20,352 nt of DNA. Source: Deltaproteobacteria bacterium. GTDB lineage: Bacteria > Desulfobacterota > DSM-4660 > Desulfatiglandales > Desulfatiglandaceae. The stretch is taken from NCBI GenBank assembly GCA_018644785.1, contig JABGPV010000060.1, forward strand, positions 1 to 20,352, written 5' to 3'. Position 1 is the first letter of the stretch, and every line of letters starts with the position of its first letter. Below, in pieces: positions 8,549 to 15,726 of the stretch. The translations under genes and the position numbers were made by a program. Below the pieces are notes generated by a model. It worked only from the letters and a program-made list of their open reading frames with translations. It searched no databases and was not told where the DNA came from.

Positions 8549-9478
8549 TTATCGCATTTCCCCGAGTCTTTTTTTGGCAATCTTTGCCTCACGCGAATTT
8601 GGGTATTTCTTAATGATTTTCTTGAGCAATATCTTTGAAGTCGCTTTGTCCTTTATCTCATAAAACGCTTGTGCCTGAAAAAGTATTGCATCGATTACCT
8701 TGTTACCCTTGGGATACTTTTTTATCACGTCCTGATAGGCCAGAATGGCTTGCTCATATTGTTTGAGGGCCATATATGATTTGCCCATCCAGAATTGAGC
8801 ATTATCTGCCAAATCCGATTTTGGAAATTTTACTATGAAGTTGTTAAAACCCTCGATAGCTTCTTCATATTTGCCATCACGATGGAGCTTGAGTGTTAAC
8901 GCATAGAGTCTTTTGTCGGGCGAAACAGGTTCTTTTCCAACCACCGGGAGCGGGGGTTTATATGCTTCTTTCTTCCTGGGGGGAGTTGCAGGACCCTTTC
9001 TTACTTCAAGGTTGCCCGATTCAAGATCGAGGCGGCTATTAAGATGCTGTACACTTGCTTCAAGCTTTTTAAATCGCGCCAAAAGCGTGGACAGTTTTTT
9101 CTTCATTTCATCCTGCTCAATGGTATTCCTCTTAACAGTACGATTTACCAGGTTAACGTTCTCTTCCGCATGACCGATGAACATCTGCATTCGTGTTCTG
9201 ATTTCGCCTATTTCGGCCACATTCTCCGCTTGACGATCTTGGATAGATTCCAGGCTTGAGTTGATTATTTTCTGTTCTTGGCGCAGCAAATGAAGCTCGG
9301 AATCAAAATCCCTGGAAAAGTCCTTGTCCGAGGTCTCCAAAGGGCCTATCTTGCTAACATGGGAAACGACCGGGTCGTTCTGCTTTTTCTCGGGAGTACC
9401 ACAAGCGTTAAGCACCAGAATCGCAAGAAGCAATCCCAATTTTAGGGGATATTTCTTGTCCAAGAATGAGGTGGTCAT
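8549..9478 (-). CDS. cpoB: cell-division coordinator CpoB / Tol-Pal protein YbgF-like lipoprotein
   Basis: Encoded on the minus strand, 309 aa. The start at 9478 gives a short basic N-terminus, a hydrophobic stretch (LGLLLAILVL) and a lipobox LNAC with C26, so a signal-peptidase-II lipoprotein is predicted. The longer open frame (to 9598) would bury this signal. A GTG at 9487 is an alternative start. After the Cys comes an unstructured region, then a long coiled coil at about 55-155, a Pro-rich linker, and a C-terminal TPR block (about 185-309: YALTLKLHRDGKYEEAIEGF, FWMGKSYMALKQYEQAI, then ending KKRLGEMR). This order is that of CpoB/YbgF, which links Tol-Pal to septal peptidoglycan synthesis in Escherichia coli. 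The coiled coil is longer than in E. coli. No tol or pal gene is next to it, so it is an orphan here. A generic TPR lipoprotein is the alternative. Confidence 0.82.
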   Translation of the reverse strand: MTTSFLDKKYPLKLGLLLAILVLNACGTPEKKQNDPVVSHVSKIGPLETSDKDFSRDFDSELHLLRQEQKIINSSLESIQDRQAENVAEIGEIRTRMQMFIGHAEENVNLVNRTVKRNTIEQDEMKKKLSTLLARFKKLEASVQHLNSRLDLESGNLEVRKGPATPPRKKEAYKPPLPVVGKEPVSPDKRLYALTLKLHRDGKYEEAIEGFNNFIVKFPKSDLADNAQFWMGKSYMALKQYEQAILAYQDVIKKYPKGNKVIDAILFQAQAFYEIKDKATSKILLKKIIKKYPNSREAKIAKKRLGEMR

Positions 9479-9672
9479 TTTATTCACACGCTCAAAAGTA
9501 AAAGCGCCAATCCGAATATTGATTGATAAGAACTTGTTTTTCCTGGAGGAATCGTACCGAAATACCACTTGGTCGTCAAGGAAAAAAGGAAACCACAATT
9601 GGATCAGGCCTGGGGGTGGAAAAGCCGGTACATCCTGACTCCCTGGAGAGTGTACTTTCTACAATACTAAAG

Positions 9673-9763
9673 GGGAAATACCTCCCCTTCACCTTGAGTA
9701 CGGGATCTGCATCCTGAAGATCAAAGAAATCATCGGAATGCTGCCCATAACATCGGTGCCCCA
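9673..9763 (+). pseudogene. cheW: broken cheW fragment
   Basis: This stretch aligns base by base with 178-278 of the intact cheW, from GGGAAATACCTC to CATCGGTGCCCCAC. About 12 of some 90 aligned bases differ, most at third codon positions. A 10-base deletion replaces the CTGGCCGAAGAA part with TT, which shifts the frame and brings in a TGA. The restored reading would be GKYLPFTL and EYGICILKIKEIIGMLPITS. The first 17 codons and everything after the PQTPEF part are missing. The pattern says the copy diverged while functional and was disabled later. It lies 345 bp upstream of the MCP2 start, the same order as cheW and MCP1. Confidence 0.82.
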
Positions 9764-9868
9764 CAAGAGATCGCCGCAGCTTTTCAGGAGGCTTACGGTC
9801 CCGGGCACAGCGCAATGTATCATTCACCGCCTTGGATGCACGATGGCGTCAAGGTTTTGACAAGAATC
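9764..9868 (+). pseudogene. possible fragment of a periplasmic substrate-binding protein
   Basis: Directly after the broken cheW, one frame reads EIAAAFQEAYGPGHSA, then SPPWMHDGVKVLTRI. The spacing of F..AYG.......D.VKVL resembles the C-terminal part of LivJ/LivK-type binding proteins (F..YG..P......YDAV.VL). It has no start and breaks off into AT-rich DNA. The resemblance is by eye only and could be chance. Confidence 0.2.
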
Positions 9869-9982
9869 GTTTTTTCACTATTCGTTTTAACCTTTTCAAT
9901 TTACCATGGCCTAAGAATCTCACTCTATCTAGTTGGAATGCCTTATCTTTACGATTTTACATTCACCCTTTGTCTGTATATA

Positions 9983-9999
9983 TCGGCATATATATTGCA
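9983..9999 (+). promoter_or_regulatory. candidate sigma54 (RpoN) promoter for MCP2
   Basis: TCGGCATATATATTGCA matches the -24/-12 consensus (YTGGCACGrNNNTTGCW) at the GG (9985-9986) and GC (9997-9998) dinucleotides with the obligatory 10-bp spacing, plus the CA after GG and the TTGCA of the -12 box. Transcription would begin near 10010 and leave about 100 nt before the MCP2 ATG. The surrounding AT-rich DNA raises the chance of a random match. Confidence 0.55.
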
Positions 10000-10094
10000 T
10001 TCTATTTAATGGATGATTTCAGCATGTGTGATACAAAAATGATCGGCGGACAGCATTGAATGCGTTTCCACGTAGAGAGTGGAAGGCAAGGATC

Positions 10095-10100
10095 AAGGAG
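10095..10100 (+). promoter_or_regulatory. ribosome-binding site that sets the MCP2 start
   Basis: AAGGAG lies 8 nt before the ATG at 10109. An in-frame GTG at 10079 has no such site, and using it would place ten charged or polar residues before the MKNMKLG membrane-anchor start that is typical of receptors. ATG 10109 is therefore preferred. Confidence 0.7.
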
Positions 10101-10108
10101 CGACACGG

Positions 10109-12811
10109 ATGAAAAACATGAAATTAGGTACGAGGATCGCTTTTGGATTCGGAGTCCTGATTGTCATTGCGGGAATTCTTGGCACGGTCGGCGTCTGGGA
10201 GATGGGCACGGTGGAGACTGAAACAACCAAGCTTTCCCAGGAATATATCCCTGAAGTAAACATGGCCGTTGATTTGCGGGGGGGCGCAAATCGCATGATG
10301 TATGCCATGCGTGGTTACAGCTTTACCGAGGACCCGAAATTCCATGACGAGGCTCAGAGAGAACTTCGGACGGTTGAGAACAGCCTTAAAGCGGGCCGGA
10401 AGCTTGAAAAGAAGGCGAAATACCTCAAAGCGCTGAAAGGGAAACTGGACGGCGCCGCCACGGCCGTGGGCAAATATAAGGACCTTGTCAAGCAAACGGT
10501 TGAAACCGTAGCAAAGATGGATGCCAACAGGAAGGTCCTCGACGCTTCGGCCGCAAAATACATGACCCATTCCAATGACTTTCTGGCGAGTCAGAACCAG
10601 GCCTTCAAAAAAGATCTGGCTGAGCGGCAGAAGAGAATCGAGATCGTCATGAACATTCTCAAGCTTGGTGCCGAGGTGCGTGTGACGAACTTCCAAGCCC
10701 GGGCCGCAAACGACATGGGGCTCATGCGGGTCGCCATCGAACTTCTCTCGGAGTTGACAGGGCTTACGGAAGAATTCCGGGCAATCACCAAAAACGCCTC
10801 GGATATCAAACAGATCAACGAAACTGAAGCATCCGCCGAAAAGTATGCCCGGAACATGACGGCCTACATTGATACAAACGATGCCATGGTCGGTGCCCGT
10901 CAAAAGATGGAAGATGGCGCTTCCAGGAACGTTCAGAGCTGGAACGACTACCTTATTGGACAAAATCTAAAGATGCGAAGGGAAATCAGCCTGCAGGGTT
11001 CTACAATTCAGGAACGGTTGGAGAAAATCACCCTGGTCAACCAGATCATTGACGTGACCAATGCGGTTCTCGTGATGAGCTTTGAAGCCCGGGCAACCCG
11101 GAACACTAAACTCATGCAGGAGGCCGGTCAGAGGTTTAAGGGATTGGAGAAGATGACAGCGGACCTGCGCAGGATTACCCACGACGCTGAAAATATCAAG
11201 AGGATTGATGAGACCGAAACAGCCGCTGAAAACTATCTATCGAGCATGGCACGCTACCTGGAAAATTACGTGAAGCTTGCCAACTACCGGAGTGTCATGG
11301 ATGCTGTGACCGATCAATATACGGTGCAGTGCGAAACATTTCTGGAAAGCCAGCAGGAGAAACTGACGAACGACATGTATGCGCGGAACACAAAGATCAC
11401 CCTGGTCAATGACGCTATTGACCTGGTGAACGACACAAGGGTTAAGGCCTTCAAGGCCCAGGCATTCCGGAATCCCGAGTTCATGAAAGAGGCCCTCAAG
11501 AACTTCCCGAAAATGGGAGAGAAGTTCGGGGAACTGAGAAAGATTACGCGGCTTCATGTGGATCTCAAACGGATCGACGGGATTGAGGCCGCCGGAAACG
11601 CTTACAAGGGCGCCATGGTAGGATTCTTAGGGAGCTGGGCAAACATGCAGAAACTGGGCGATAAGCGTAACGACGCAGGCAAAGCCGTGATTGCCGCCTG
11701 CCGAACCACTGCCAATGAAGGCATGAAAGCCACCGCCGGGATGGCAACCGATGCCAAAGACCTCCTGCAAAATGCATCCTGGATCATGAAGGTCGGGCTG
11801 ACAGCGGCCGTTGTGTTAGGGGTATTGATCGCAATATTGATCACCCAGAATATCACCGGTCCCATCAGACGGATCATCAGCGGTCTCAACAACGGATCCG
11901 ACCAGGTGGCATCCGCCTCCGGGGAGGTCTCCGCTTCCAGTCAGTCACTGGCCGAAGGCTCTTCCGAACAGGCGGCATCCATTGAGGAGACATCGGCATC
12001 ATTGGAAGAGATATCTTCCATGACCAGCCAGAACGCAGACAATTCAGCCCTGGTGGACAACTTGATGAAAGATACCAACGCGGTGATCGTTGTGGCGAAC
12101 GGGTCCATGGCTGACCTTACCCATTCCATGGATGAAATCTCCAAAGCGAGCCATGAGACCTCCAAAATCATCAAAACCATTGATGAGATCGCATTTCAGA
12201 CCAATCTCCTGGCCCTTAATGCGGCGGTTGAGGCAGCCAGGGCCGGAGAGGCGGGGGCCGGATTTGCCGTTGTGGCGGACGAGGTCAGGAACCTCGCCCT
12301 GAGAGCGGCTGAAGCGGCCAAGAACACGGCCGAGCTCATAGAGGGTACGGTGAAGCGGGTCAGTGACGGCACGGAACTGGTGGAGAAAACCAACACTGAG
12401 TTCACCAAGGTGGCGGAAAGCGCTGCTAAGGTGAACGAACTGGTCAATCAGATTTCCGCTGCTTCCATAGAGCAGGCCCAGGGGATCGATCAAGTGAACC
12501 AGGCTGTGGCCGAAATGAACAAAGTGACCCAGCAAAATGCGGCCAATGCAGAGGCATCTGCGTCAGCCTCGGAAGAGATGAATGCTCAGGCCGAAGAGAT
12601 AAAGAGCCATGTAGACGACCTGGTGTCCATGGTGAGCGGAAAAACGGGACTGGCAACTACGACCCGCATTCAACCGGCGCATAAAAAGGCCCCCGCACTA
12701 AAAAGGGGGACCCTCGGAAAAGCGAAAACCCTTGCGAACCCGGCCAAGAGAGAAGGACGTAGACCGGAAGACGTTTTCCCATTGGACGGTGATGACTTCG
12801 CGGATTTTTAA
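10109..12811 (+). CDS. methyl-accepting chemotaxis protein with a very long, four-unit helical sensor (MCP2)
   Basis: A 900-aa membrane chemoreceptor. TM1 is at about 8-30 ([20 protein letters not shown]) and TM2 at about 558-581. The roughly 520-residue region between them is all-helical and shows four tandem units of about 120-130 aa (about 45-170, 171-290, 291-423, 424-540). Each has an N..R..F.ARA.R....M.EA start, an LR.IT and DIKRIDE.E.A.E.Y middle, and a Q...K end. The single-helix-bundle or HBM-type ligand domain is the nearest known class, but the usual sizes are about 150 and 250 aa. Only a [12 protein letters not shown] stub stands where HAMP would be. The signalling tip is at about 691-730 ([20 protein letters not shown]). 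The C-terminus DFADF fits the CheR/CheB tether pattern. A broken cheW and a sigma54-type promoter precede it. Confidence 0.93.
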   Translation: MKNMKLGTRIAFGFGVLIVIAGILGTVGVWEMGTVETETTKLSQEYIPEVNMAVDLRGGANRMMYAMRGYSFTEDPKFHDEAQRELRTVENSLKAGRKLEKKAKYLKALKGKLDGAATAVGKYKDLVKQTVETVAKMDANRKVLDASAAKYMTHSNDFLASQNQAFKKDLAERQKRIEIVMNILKLGAEVRVTNFQARAANDMGLMRVAIELLSELTGLTEEFRAITKNASDIKQINETEASAEKYARNMTAYIDTNDAMVGARQKMEDGASRNVQSWNDYLIGQNLKMRREISLQGSTIQERLEKITLVNQIIDVTNAVLVMSFEARATRNTKLMQEAGQRFKGLEKMTADLRRITHDAENIKRIDETETAAENYLSSMARYLENYVKLANYRSVMDAVTDQYTVQCETFLESQQEKLTNDMYARNTKITLVNDAIDLVNDTRVKAFKAQAFRNPEFMKEALKNFPKMGEKFGELRKITRLHVDLKRIDGIEAAGNAYKGAMVGFLGSWANMQKLGDKRNDAGKAVIAACRTTANEGMKATAGMATDAKDLLQNASWIMKVGLTAAVVLGVLIAILITQNITGPIRRIISGLNNGSDQVASASGEVSASSQSLAEGSSEQAASIEETSASLEEISSMTSQNADNSALVDNLMKDTNAVIVVANGSMADLTHSMDEISKASHETSKIIKTIDEIAFQTNLLALNAAVEAARAGEAGAGFAVVADEVRNLALRAAEAAKNTAELIEGTVKRVSDGTELVEKTNTEFTKVAESAAKVNELVNQISAASIEQAQGIDQVNQAVAEMNKVTQQNAANAEASASASEEMNAQAEEIKSHVDDLVSMVSGKTGLATTTRIQPAHKKAPALKRGTLGKAKTLANPAKREGRRPEDVFPLDGDDFADF

Positions 12812-12824
12812 ACCCGAAACATAA

Positions 12825-13007
12825 TTAACTTGGGTGGCAGGGTATCGGACTGGTCATAAAGTTCTCTCAAAGAATCACCTAAGAATGGATATTGACGGCG
12901 AATTATGTGACCGGGAAGTCCAATTTGTCTGGGCCGCCGGGAATTCCAATGGCGGCATGACCTGTGGGTTCGAATTCATTCCCGGCCCTAAAGAGTCTCT
13001 ATTTTAG
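12825..13007 (+). pseudogene. possible remnant of a PilZ-like domain C-terminus
   Basis: In the MCP2-to-13077 gap, one frame is open from 12825 to the TAG at 13005-13007. Its last 40 codons, from an ATG at 12885, read DIDGELCDREVQFVWAAG, then GGMTCGFEFIPGPK. The order resembles the second half of a PilZ domain, where a V.W strand precedes a final G.F strand. There is no ribosome-binding site at 12885, and the RxxxR and DxSxxG c-di-GMP motifs are absent. A short hairpin (GCCGCC 12933-12938 with GGCGGC 12951-12956) lies inside. It is either a decayed fragment or chance. The rest of the 265-bp gap shows nothing else clear. Confidence 0.33.
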
Positions 13008-13076
13008 TATCCATTCACAGGTCAGATTCAGTCTTGTAAGAAACGCGGGACGTAACATCGGGGTAAAGAGAAAAAA

Positions 13077-14528
13077 ATGGCAGAAGAGGAACTGACGGAC
13101 CAGGAAAAAATGGACAGGATGGTTGCTGAGCTGTCCGCGGATATTGAAGACATTAACCAAGACGTAACGGAGGAAGAACCGGGCTCTGAAAATACCGTTG
13201 AGGCCGAAGAGGTAACAGAAGATGAGGAACCGAAAGAGCCGGAGTCTGAAAGTGAAGGGGCAGAAGAGGAACTGACGGACCAGGAAAAAATGGACAGGAT
13301 GGTTGCTGAGCTGTCCACGGATATTGAAGATATTAACCAAGACGTAAAGGAGGAAGAACCGGGCTCTGAAAATACCGCTGATGACGGAGGGGAAGCGAAG
13401 GGTGAGGAACTGGGTGAACCGGAGCCCGAAAGGAAAGGAGAAGAAGAATCGGAAGCGCCCGGTGCGGATGAGAAAATAGACGGATACGAAGAGGCCACCA
13501 CTGAGGAAAGCCAGGAACAAAAAGAGAAAAATCCGGAAAAACCTGCCACTGGAAAAAAGGCGCCCCCTGATAAACCTGCGTTTGAAGAGGAAAGAGATGA
13601 GGACAAAACCGAAGACCCCGCCATCGAGCCGGATTTGTACCCAGAGGAATCTAACGCAGATGAAGACGCAGGAGATGAAAAATCAGAAGAAGACATAGAT
13701 GCGTTGGACGAACACGAATACCCTGATATTGAAGAGGACGAACACCGAGGCAACGGACGAAGGAATGCTGTTGTGTGGAGTATCATTGCAATCCTGGTGC
13801 TCGGGTCCGCCTCTGTCTGGTTCGTATACTACAAGGATGTCAATATTTTGGAACACCCCATGGTGTCCCGATGGGTACAAAAACTTAAACTGAAACCCGC
13901 ATCTGAGGATGCCAATGATTCAGAACCACAGCACCCCAAAAGCCCCGCTACCGTATCGCACGTCAAGGCCCCGCAAACTTCGGTTTCTTCGCCCCGGGCA
14001 GAGGTGAAACCGGACCCTCTTACCAAATCCGAAATGTTCGAACGGAAATTGCAGCAGATTCTGGCTGTCCGTGACAAATTGTCGGAAAAGCGTGCACTGG
14101 CAGCATCCATACGTGAAAAATTAAACGAACAGATACTGGCGTTAAAATTGGAAGTTTTGGCCAAACAAAGAGTGATGGGGATAACGTCCTATGAAGAGGC
14201 CGTTAAGGCCCCGCGTATTGGCTACAATATCAAGCTCATTGGGCAACTCAAAGCCTACGCTTCCAAGCTTTCGGAGAGGATCGGGTACTATGAAGATGGG
14301 TATGACAAAATGTGTTTTCGTTATGAAGAAACAGATGACAACTTTAAGATCATTGAATTATGGAGCGACACGAAAACCAAAAGGCTGATGGCAAAAATAG
14401 ACAAGGCCATGAACGAGTATCAGACAGAAAACAAGCCCCATATGTTTACGAACAAACAGATCGTTTTAGACAAACCTCTCAAGATCTGGACCGAGATCAC
14501 GCAATCCGCAATCCAAAATCACCTATGA
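13077..14528 (+). CDS. acidic single-pass membrane protein of unknown function with an internal repeat
   Basis: A 483-aa protein I cannot assign to a named family. Residues 1-226 are extremely acidic (Glu/Asp with Pro/Lys) and probably disordered. One TM segment lies at 231-252, preceded by the basic RGNGRRN, which by the positive-inside rule puts the acidic half in the cytoplasm. After the TM comes a Pro/Ser linker and then a coiled-coil domain at about 306-450 (FERKLQQILAVRDKLSEKRA), predicted periplasmic, ending KIWTEITQSAIQNHL. Residues 2-40 and 62-100 are near-identical copies (EELTDQEKMDRMVAELS and DIEDINQDV). The segments LTDQEKMDRMV (twice) and SEEDIDAL (residues 203-210) loosely resemble the FliM N-terminal CheY-binding peptide (LSQAEIDALL). 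The ATG at 13077 has a GGGGTAAAGAG site upstream. Its end overlaps the convergent HDOD gene by 10 bp. Confidence 0.8.
   Translation: MAEEELTDQEKMDRMVAELSADIEDINQDVTEEEPGSENTVEAEEVTEDEEPKEPESESEGAEEELTDQEKMDRMVAELSTDIEDINQDVKEEEPGSENTADDGGEAKGEELGEPEPERKGEEESEAPGADEKIDGYEEATTEESQEQKEKNPEKPATGKKAPPDKPAFEEERDEDKTEDPAIEPDLYPEESNADEDAGDEKSEEDIDALDEHEYPDIEEDEHRGNGRRNAVVWSIIAILVLGSASVWFVYYKDVNILEHPMVSRWVQKLKLKPASEDANDSEPQHPKSPATVSHVKAPQTSVSSPRAEVKPDPLTKSEMFERKLQQILAVRDKLSEKRALAASIREKLNEQILALKLEVLAKQRVMGITSYEEAVKAPRIGYNIKLIGQLKAYASKLSERIGYYEDGYDKMCFRYEETDDNFKIIELWSDTKTKRLMAKIDKAMNEYQTENKPHMFTNKQIVLDKPLKIWTEITQSAIQNHL
13079..13379 (+). repeat. recent 180-bp in-frame tandem duplication
   Basis: The first about 120 bases from 13079 recur at 13259 with only four differences that I can find (TCCGCGG/TCCACGG, GAAGACATT/GAAGATATT, GTAACGG/GTAAAGG, ACCGTTG/ACCGCTG). 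The offset is exactly 180 bp, or 60 codons, so the reading frame is kept. The last about 60 bp of the unit are not visibly conserved. Confidence 0.92.
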
Positions 14529-15388
14529 TATGCACCGTCAAGTTTTTGGACATATTCAAGGACCCGAAATGAAATATCGCTGAAATTCTCCTGCGTGAAA
14601 CCCAGGAAGTCCAGGGCACCCTCTTCAAGCTCAATCATTAAGTCATCATCCTCATACCCAAGACCGCTTAGCCTGACCAGATAATCCGCAGTATGGACAA
14701 TATGCGCCAGTTCACTTCCCGCTGAAAGTGATGGATAATGGTGATATTGTATCGCAAGGGTTACGTTTTCAGGGATATGCCACTTTCTACAGATGTCAGA
14801 TGCGATTTCAGCATGATCAAAGCCCAGTATGGACTTTTCAGCATCAAGAACCATCTTGGTTTCATCTTTCGTGAAGTCATCAAACGCGTTCTTTCTTTCC
14901 AAAACATACGGGTCAAGGATTATTTTGCCCACATCATGAAGCAGCCCCCCCGTATAAGCATCATTTGCCAATTCACGGTTTTTCTTTTCGGCAAGAATGC
15001 GTGAACAAAAGCCGGTGGCGATGGAATGCAGCCACAATTCTCCTGATTCAAACTCGTACCCCTTTAATTTCTTTCCCAACACATTGGAAACACCGACTGC
15101 GACGATGAGTTCCCGCAATGCTTGGAATCCAAGGAGGCCGCAAGCTTGTCTTACGGAGGAGACCTCCCTGCTCAAACCGTAATAGGCGGAATTCATCAAT
15201 TTCAGAATCTTAACAACCATCGACTGATCCGTCTCAATTATAGCGGCAAGGTCTTCCATATTTGAATTTGGATCGGCCATGATCTCTTGCGCTTTTGTCA
15301 CCACTTCATGCATGGGTGGCAAATCGACCAGAGATTTTAGTATCCGGTTCTTTAATTGCTGAGCATCCTGTTCGGTTGCCTCGTGCAA
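14519..15388 (-). CDS. HDOD domain protein
   Basis: A 289-aa soluble protein on the minus strand, starting at a TTG (15386-15388) with a strong ribosome-binding site. The HDOD domain covers about 14-215: LVDLPPMHEVVTKAQEIM, then IIETDQSMVVKILKLMNSAYYG, then VRQACGLLGFQALREL, all typical of the family. The HD-type residues are unusually complete: H121 (LWLHS), H151-D152 (GGLLHDVGK), H192 (DHAEIAS), H216/H217 and D234 (HTADYL). Many HDOD proteins have lost such residues and act without catalysis in signalling or chemotaxis-related regulation; whether this one hydrolyses anything is open. There is no receiver or GGDEF partner domain. It is convergent with the acidic membrane-protein gene, overlapping by 10 bp, and divergent from the sigma54-type operon at 15615. 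Confidence 0.9.
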   Translation of the reverse strand: MHEATEQDAQQLKNRILKSLVDLPPMHEVVTKAQEIMADPNSNMEDLAAIIETDQSMVVKILKLMNSAYYGLSREVSSVRQACGLLGFQALRELIVAVGVSNVLGKKLKGYEFESGELWLHSIATGFCSRILAEKKNRELANDAYTGGLLHDVGKIILDPYVLERKNAFDDFTKDETKMVLDAEKSILGFDHAEIASDICRKWHIPENVTLAIQYHHYPSLSAGSELAHIVHTADYLVRLSGLGYEDDDLMIELEEGALDFLGFTQENFSDISFRVLEYVQKLDGAYHR

Positions 15389-15395
15389 TGTCTTA

Positions 15396-15404
15396 ACCTC
15401 CTCT
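15396..15404 (-). promoter_or_regulatory. ribosome-binding site that supports the TTG start of the HDOD gene
   Basis: On the minus strand AGAGGAGGT ends 7 nt before the TTG. It is the strongest Shine-Dalgarno in the window, and no in-frame ATG or GTG is as well placed. Confidence 0.8.
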
Positions 15405-15614
15405 TAACGCTGCGCTATTTAAGCTGTTAAATCTGAGCGCAAATCCAGAAGAATACGCCCTTTACATTTTGGGCATGGGGCAACTTCATATCAAGGCCGA
15501 TTTCCATATATTGTGCGCCTTCCCAACGCCTTCAGGTGTTACATATTGCAGTTTTATCGCACACCCGAAAAAATTTCGCAAGATTGGATACGGAAAAATT
15601 AATCATGCCGTCAT

Positions 15615-15631
15615 TTGGTACGATTCTTGCT
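15615..15631 (+). promoter_or_regulatory. strong candidate sigma54 (RpoN) promoter
   Basis: TTGGTACGATTCTTGCT matches YTGGCACGrNNNTTGCW at every defined position but one (T for C after GG). GG is at 15617-15618 and GC at 15629-15630, exactly 10 bp apart. Transcription would start near 15642, 85 nt before the pentapeptide-gene ATG, and could continue through the 51-aa ORF and the diguanylate cyclase. An enhancer-binding activator would be needed; none is encoded in the window. Confidence 0.75.
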
Positions 15632-15726
15632 TTTTGAGTTATGACTGTGGATAGAGGATGAAACCATATTGCTTCAAGTTACTGAAAGAGGGGATAGGAT
15701 AACGCAACACTTTATTGAGGAAAAAA

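Larger units (their letters stand above)
9479..10108. other. 630-bp decayed intergenic region between cpoB and MCP2
   Basis: It holds the presumed divergent cpoB promoter region (9479-9600, no clear boxes), the broken cheW (9673-9763), a possible binding-protein fragment (9764-9868), an AT-rich stretch from about 9870 to 10020, and a sigma54-type promoter at 9983-9999. I see no intact gene; the short open frames at 9815-10059 lack good ribosome-binding sites and resemble nothing. Confidence 0.6.
15389..15726. other. 338-bp divergent intergenic region, HDOD gene and pentapeptide operon
   Basis: It contains the HDOD ribosome-binding site at its left end, a sigma54-type promoter at 15615-15631 pointing right, and a GAGG site at 15717-15720 for the pentapeptide gene. 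A 61-codon open frame at 15469-15654 has no ribosome-binding site and no recognisable features. No clear -10/-35 promoter for the HDOD gene was found by eye. Confidence 0.6.

Noticed and set aside
10124..10963. Antisense open frame of 279 codons inside MCP2.
   Set aside because: The plus strand is a clear receptor gene with repeats and a good start; the antisense translation has no recognisable pattern.
13028..13786. Long antisense open frame (252 codons), Ser-rich.
   Set aside because: It is the complement of the GAA/GAG-rich acidic gene: antisense to Glu codons reads as Ser/Phe/Leu without stops. No ribosome-binding site or domain.
15469..15654. 61-codon open frame in the gap before the pentapeptide gene.
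   Set aside because: No ribosome-binding site, spans the sigma54-type promoter, and shows no coding pattern.
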